DNA of 25,387 nt, taken from contig JASUSX010000002.1 in NCBI GenBank assembly GCA_030445875.1, positions 1 to 25,387 on the forward strand, given 5' to 3'. The notes beneath the pieces are model-generated. The model was not told the origin of the DNA. It did no database searches and worked only from the letters and a program-made list of their open reading frames with translations. Position numbers and translations under genes: made by a program. The first letter of the stretch is position 1; each line of letters begins with the position of its first letter. This document shows, one piece after another, positions 24,235-25,387 of this stretch. The DNA is from Clostridia bacterium. Lineage in GTDB: Bacteria; Bacillota; DSM-521; Neomoorellales; Neomoorellaceae.

Positions 24235-24438
24235 TTAATTACTACTGGGCTTTTCTTCATCACAGCGCAGGATGCCCCCCCGGGCTGCGTGCTCTACAGG
24301 AATTTCGTTGATGTAGATGACAACTCTCTCGGGCCTGGTATTGCAAGTGCGCAATACGACTTCAGTAATCCCTTTTACCAGTTCGCGCTTTTGCTCCAGG
24401 TTCCTGCCCTCGATTAGATCGATTCTGATGGTAGGCAT
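24235..24438 (-). CDS. 4-oxalocrotonate-tautomerase-like protein
   Basis: 67 codons; after removal of Met the chain starts with Pro1, the catalytic base of the tautomerase superfamily (PTIRIDLIEGRNLEQK). Arg11 is present in the GR motif. By position, the second arginine (Arg39 in the Pseudomonas enzyme) is Val and Phe50 is Ala, so activity on 2-oxo-enol acids may differ. Small subunits of this length form hexamers. The ATG follows GGAGGGAGGT. A sigma-54 promoter lies about 60 bases upstream and the regulator gene follows, so the gene belongs to the sigma-54 unit. The substrate is unknown. Confidence 0.88.
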   Translation of the reverse strand: MPTIRIDLIEGRNLEQKRELVKGITEVVLRTCNTRPERVVIYINEIPVEHAARGGILRCDEEKPSSN

Positions 24439-24497
24439 AATTGTTACCTCCCTCCGTATTTTGCCTCCTGCTTTCAGGCGGGCTGTTTGTTTTTATA

Positions 24498-24513
24498 TGC
24501 AATAATTGTGCCA
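24498..24513 (-). promoter_or_regulatory. Sigma-54 promoter for the tautomerase gene
   Basis: Read on the minus strand: TGGCACA (24513-24507), four bases, TTGCA (24502-24498). Consensus is TGGCACG-N4-TTGCA/T, so only one base differs and both the -24 GG and the -12 GC are intact. Transcription would start near 24487, leaving a leader of about 50 bases that contains a small CCTG/CAGG hairpin (24467-24478). Confidence 0.8.
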
Positions 24514-24543
24514 TTCCTTGTAATCATCCATAGCCGCCTCTGT

Positions 24544-24559
24544 TGGTTCCCGGGAACCA
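24544..24559. promoter_or_regulatory. Perfect 16-base palindrome, candidate activator site 1
   Basis: TGGTTCCCGGGAACCA is centred at 24551.5. It lies about 64 bases upstream of the predicted tautomerase start and about 110 upstream of the creatininase start, typical distances for a sigma-54 activator site. Confidence 0.65.
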
Positions 24560-24591
24560 CACAACCGGGTAAAAATTCCCCAGTTACTTAA

Positions 24592-24603
24592 CACCCCGGG
24601 GTG
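24592..24603. promoter_or_regulatory. Perfect 12-base palindrome, candidate activator site 2
   Basis: CACCCCGGGGTG is centred at 24597.5, 46 bases from site 1. It lies about 64 bases upstream of the predicted creatininase start. An imperfect dyad, TTCTGGCCGGAA (24606-24617), follows. Confidence 0.6.
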
Positions 24604-24635
24604 AGTTCTGGCCGGAATTTTACAAATTAAAGGCC

Positions 24636-24651
24636 TGGCACGATACTTGCA
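24636..24651 (+). promoter_or_regulatory. Sigma-54 promoter for the creatininase gene
   Basis: TGGCACG (24636-24642), ATAC, TTGCA (24647-24651) is an exact consensus match. Transcription would start near 24662, about 54 bases before the ATG. It faces away from the minus-strand sigma-54 promoter. Confidence 0.88.
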
Positions 24652-24715
24652 TAGCTATATAGGCAACAAAGCCGGGGTTTGGCCTGGAAACAAAATATTG
24701 CCGGGAGGCGCAAGA

Positions 24716-25387
24716 ATGAACACTGAGGAAAAATTATCCGCAAACCGTCGTTATCGCCTTTTCGACCTGAGCTGGGTTGAGGTCAAGGAATGGCTGGCCC
24801 GGACCGACGTGGTGCTGGTGCCCATAGGGAGTACTGAACAACACGGCCCCCACCTGCCGACAGGGATTGATTCTTATGCTGCCTATTACGTGTGTATCGA
24901 AGCGGCCAAACAGGCCGAGGTACCGGTGGCACCGCTAATCCCGGTGGGCTTTAGCCCTTTCCATATGCGCCCCAACGAGCCGGGCACGATTACCTTACGG
25001 GATGAAACTCTCTTTAACCTCATGTACGATATCGGCCGCAGCCTTGTATACCATGGCTTTAATAAAATCGTCTACGTAACCGGCCATACTTCCAATGCTC
25101 CTACTTTAGACAAGGTGGTGCGCGCCATCAAGTATGATACCGGTGCGTTAGCTATAAATTATGCTGCTGATACAGAGGTCTTTGCCGAACTATGCGTGGA
25201 CCTCATCGATGGCAGAGATCAATTGCCGGGGTGGCATGGTGGTGAGATTGAGGCCTCGGGGGCCCTGCTCTTTTGCCCCGAACTGGTGCATATGGAACGG
25301 GCGAAACTCACCCTCCCCCAAAATCCCACCTGGTTACCTGAAGGCAGCAGCAAAAAAACTGGCTCGGGCTTCCAGTTTTTCTACCAG
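24716..25387 (+). CDS. Creatininase-family amidohydrolase, 3' partial
   Basis: The frame is open to the right edge; 224 codons are visible. The ATG follows GGGAGG by seven bases. The creatininase signature GSTEQHGPHLPTGID (38-52) supplies metal ligands Glu41, His43 and Asp52, and WHGGEIEAS (173-181) supplies further ligands, His174 and Glu177. The usual NGHGGN loop reads TGHTSN (His124), a divergence near the active site. The family hydrolyses cyclic amides such as creatinine but also includes formamide hydrolases and peptidases such as MftE, so the substrate is open. Expression should depend on the sigma-54 promoter and the regulator encoded on the other strand. More genes of the same unit probably lie beyond the edge. 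Confidence 0.9.
   Translation, partial: MNTEEKLSANRRYRLFDLSWVEVKEWLARTDVVLVPIGSTEQHGPHLPTGIDSYAAYYVCIEAAKQAEVPVAPLIPVGFSPFHMRPNEPGTITLRDETLFNLMYDIGRSLVYHGFNKIVYVTGHTSNAPTLDKVVRAIKYDTGALAINYAADTEVFAELCVDLIDGRDQLPGWHGGEIEASGALLFCPELVHMERAKLTLPQNPTWLPEGSSKKTGSGFQFFYQ

Noticed and set aside
1..25387. CRISPR arrays, tRNA or rRNA genes, complete transposons
   Set aside because: No regularly spaced direct repeats, no cloverleaf-type segments and no transposase or integrase frame were seen on reading both strands.

Overview
The window looks like chromosomal DNA of a GC-rich, anaerobic, probably thermophilic Firmicute of the Moorella / Thermoanaerobacterales type. This is inferred from strong GGAGG-type ribosome sites, frequent GTG/TTG starts, ferredoxin-linked 2-oxoacid metabolism and sigma-54 control by a PrpR-like regulator. 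There is no rRNA, tRNA or CRISPR array, and no intact transposase gene.

Region 1 (1-9613, + strand, very GC-rich) is a MoxR/von Willebrand-A cluster: a membrane protein cut by the left edge, a MoxR AAA+ ATPase, a DUF58 protein, a BatA-like membrane vWA protein, and a giant protein with two vWA domains and a glutamine-amidotransferase-like domain. Such clusters are thought to act as chaperone or assembly machines at the membrane. Two non-coding gaps interrupt it. One carries a hairpin laid out like the left end of an IS608-type (IS200/IS605) element directly after a stop codon. The other is a 349-base gap full of stem-loops.

Region 2 (9632-12086) is visibly poorer in GC at first: a TSUP-family exporter on the minus strand, diverging from a LysR regulator that probably starts at a CTG codon, followed by a LUD-domain (LutC/YkgG-like) protein.

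Region 3 (12126-21985, + strand) reads as one catabolic module. A tripartite tricarboxylate-type transporter (receptor lipoprotein, small and large membrane subunits) brings in a carboxylate. An FAD/NAD(P) oxidoreductase with a fused two-cluster ferredoxin and a three-subunit 2-oxoacid:acceptor oxidoreductase would oxidise a 2-oxoacid to an acyl-CoA. A two-subunit succinyl-CoA-synthetase-like ligase could recover ATP from that thioester. A strong terminator closes the operon. The substrate cannot be read from the sequence.

Region 4 (22051-25387) is a sigma-54 unit: a regulator whose C-terminus is a winged helix rather than a Fis-type helix, a 4-oxalocrotonate-tautomerase-like protein (both minus strand), and a divergent creatininase-family gene cut by the right edge. 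Between the divergent genes lie two opposed sigma-54 promoters and two perfect palindromes in exact mirror symmetry around an A-tract. This is the most striking regulatory structure in the window.
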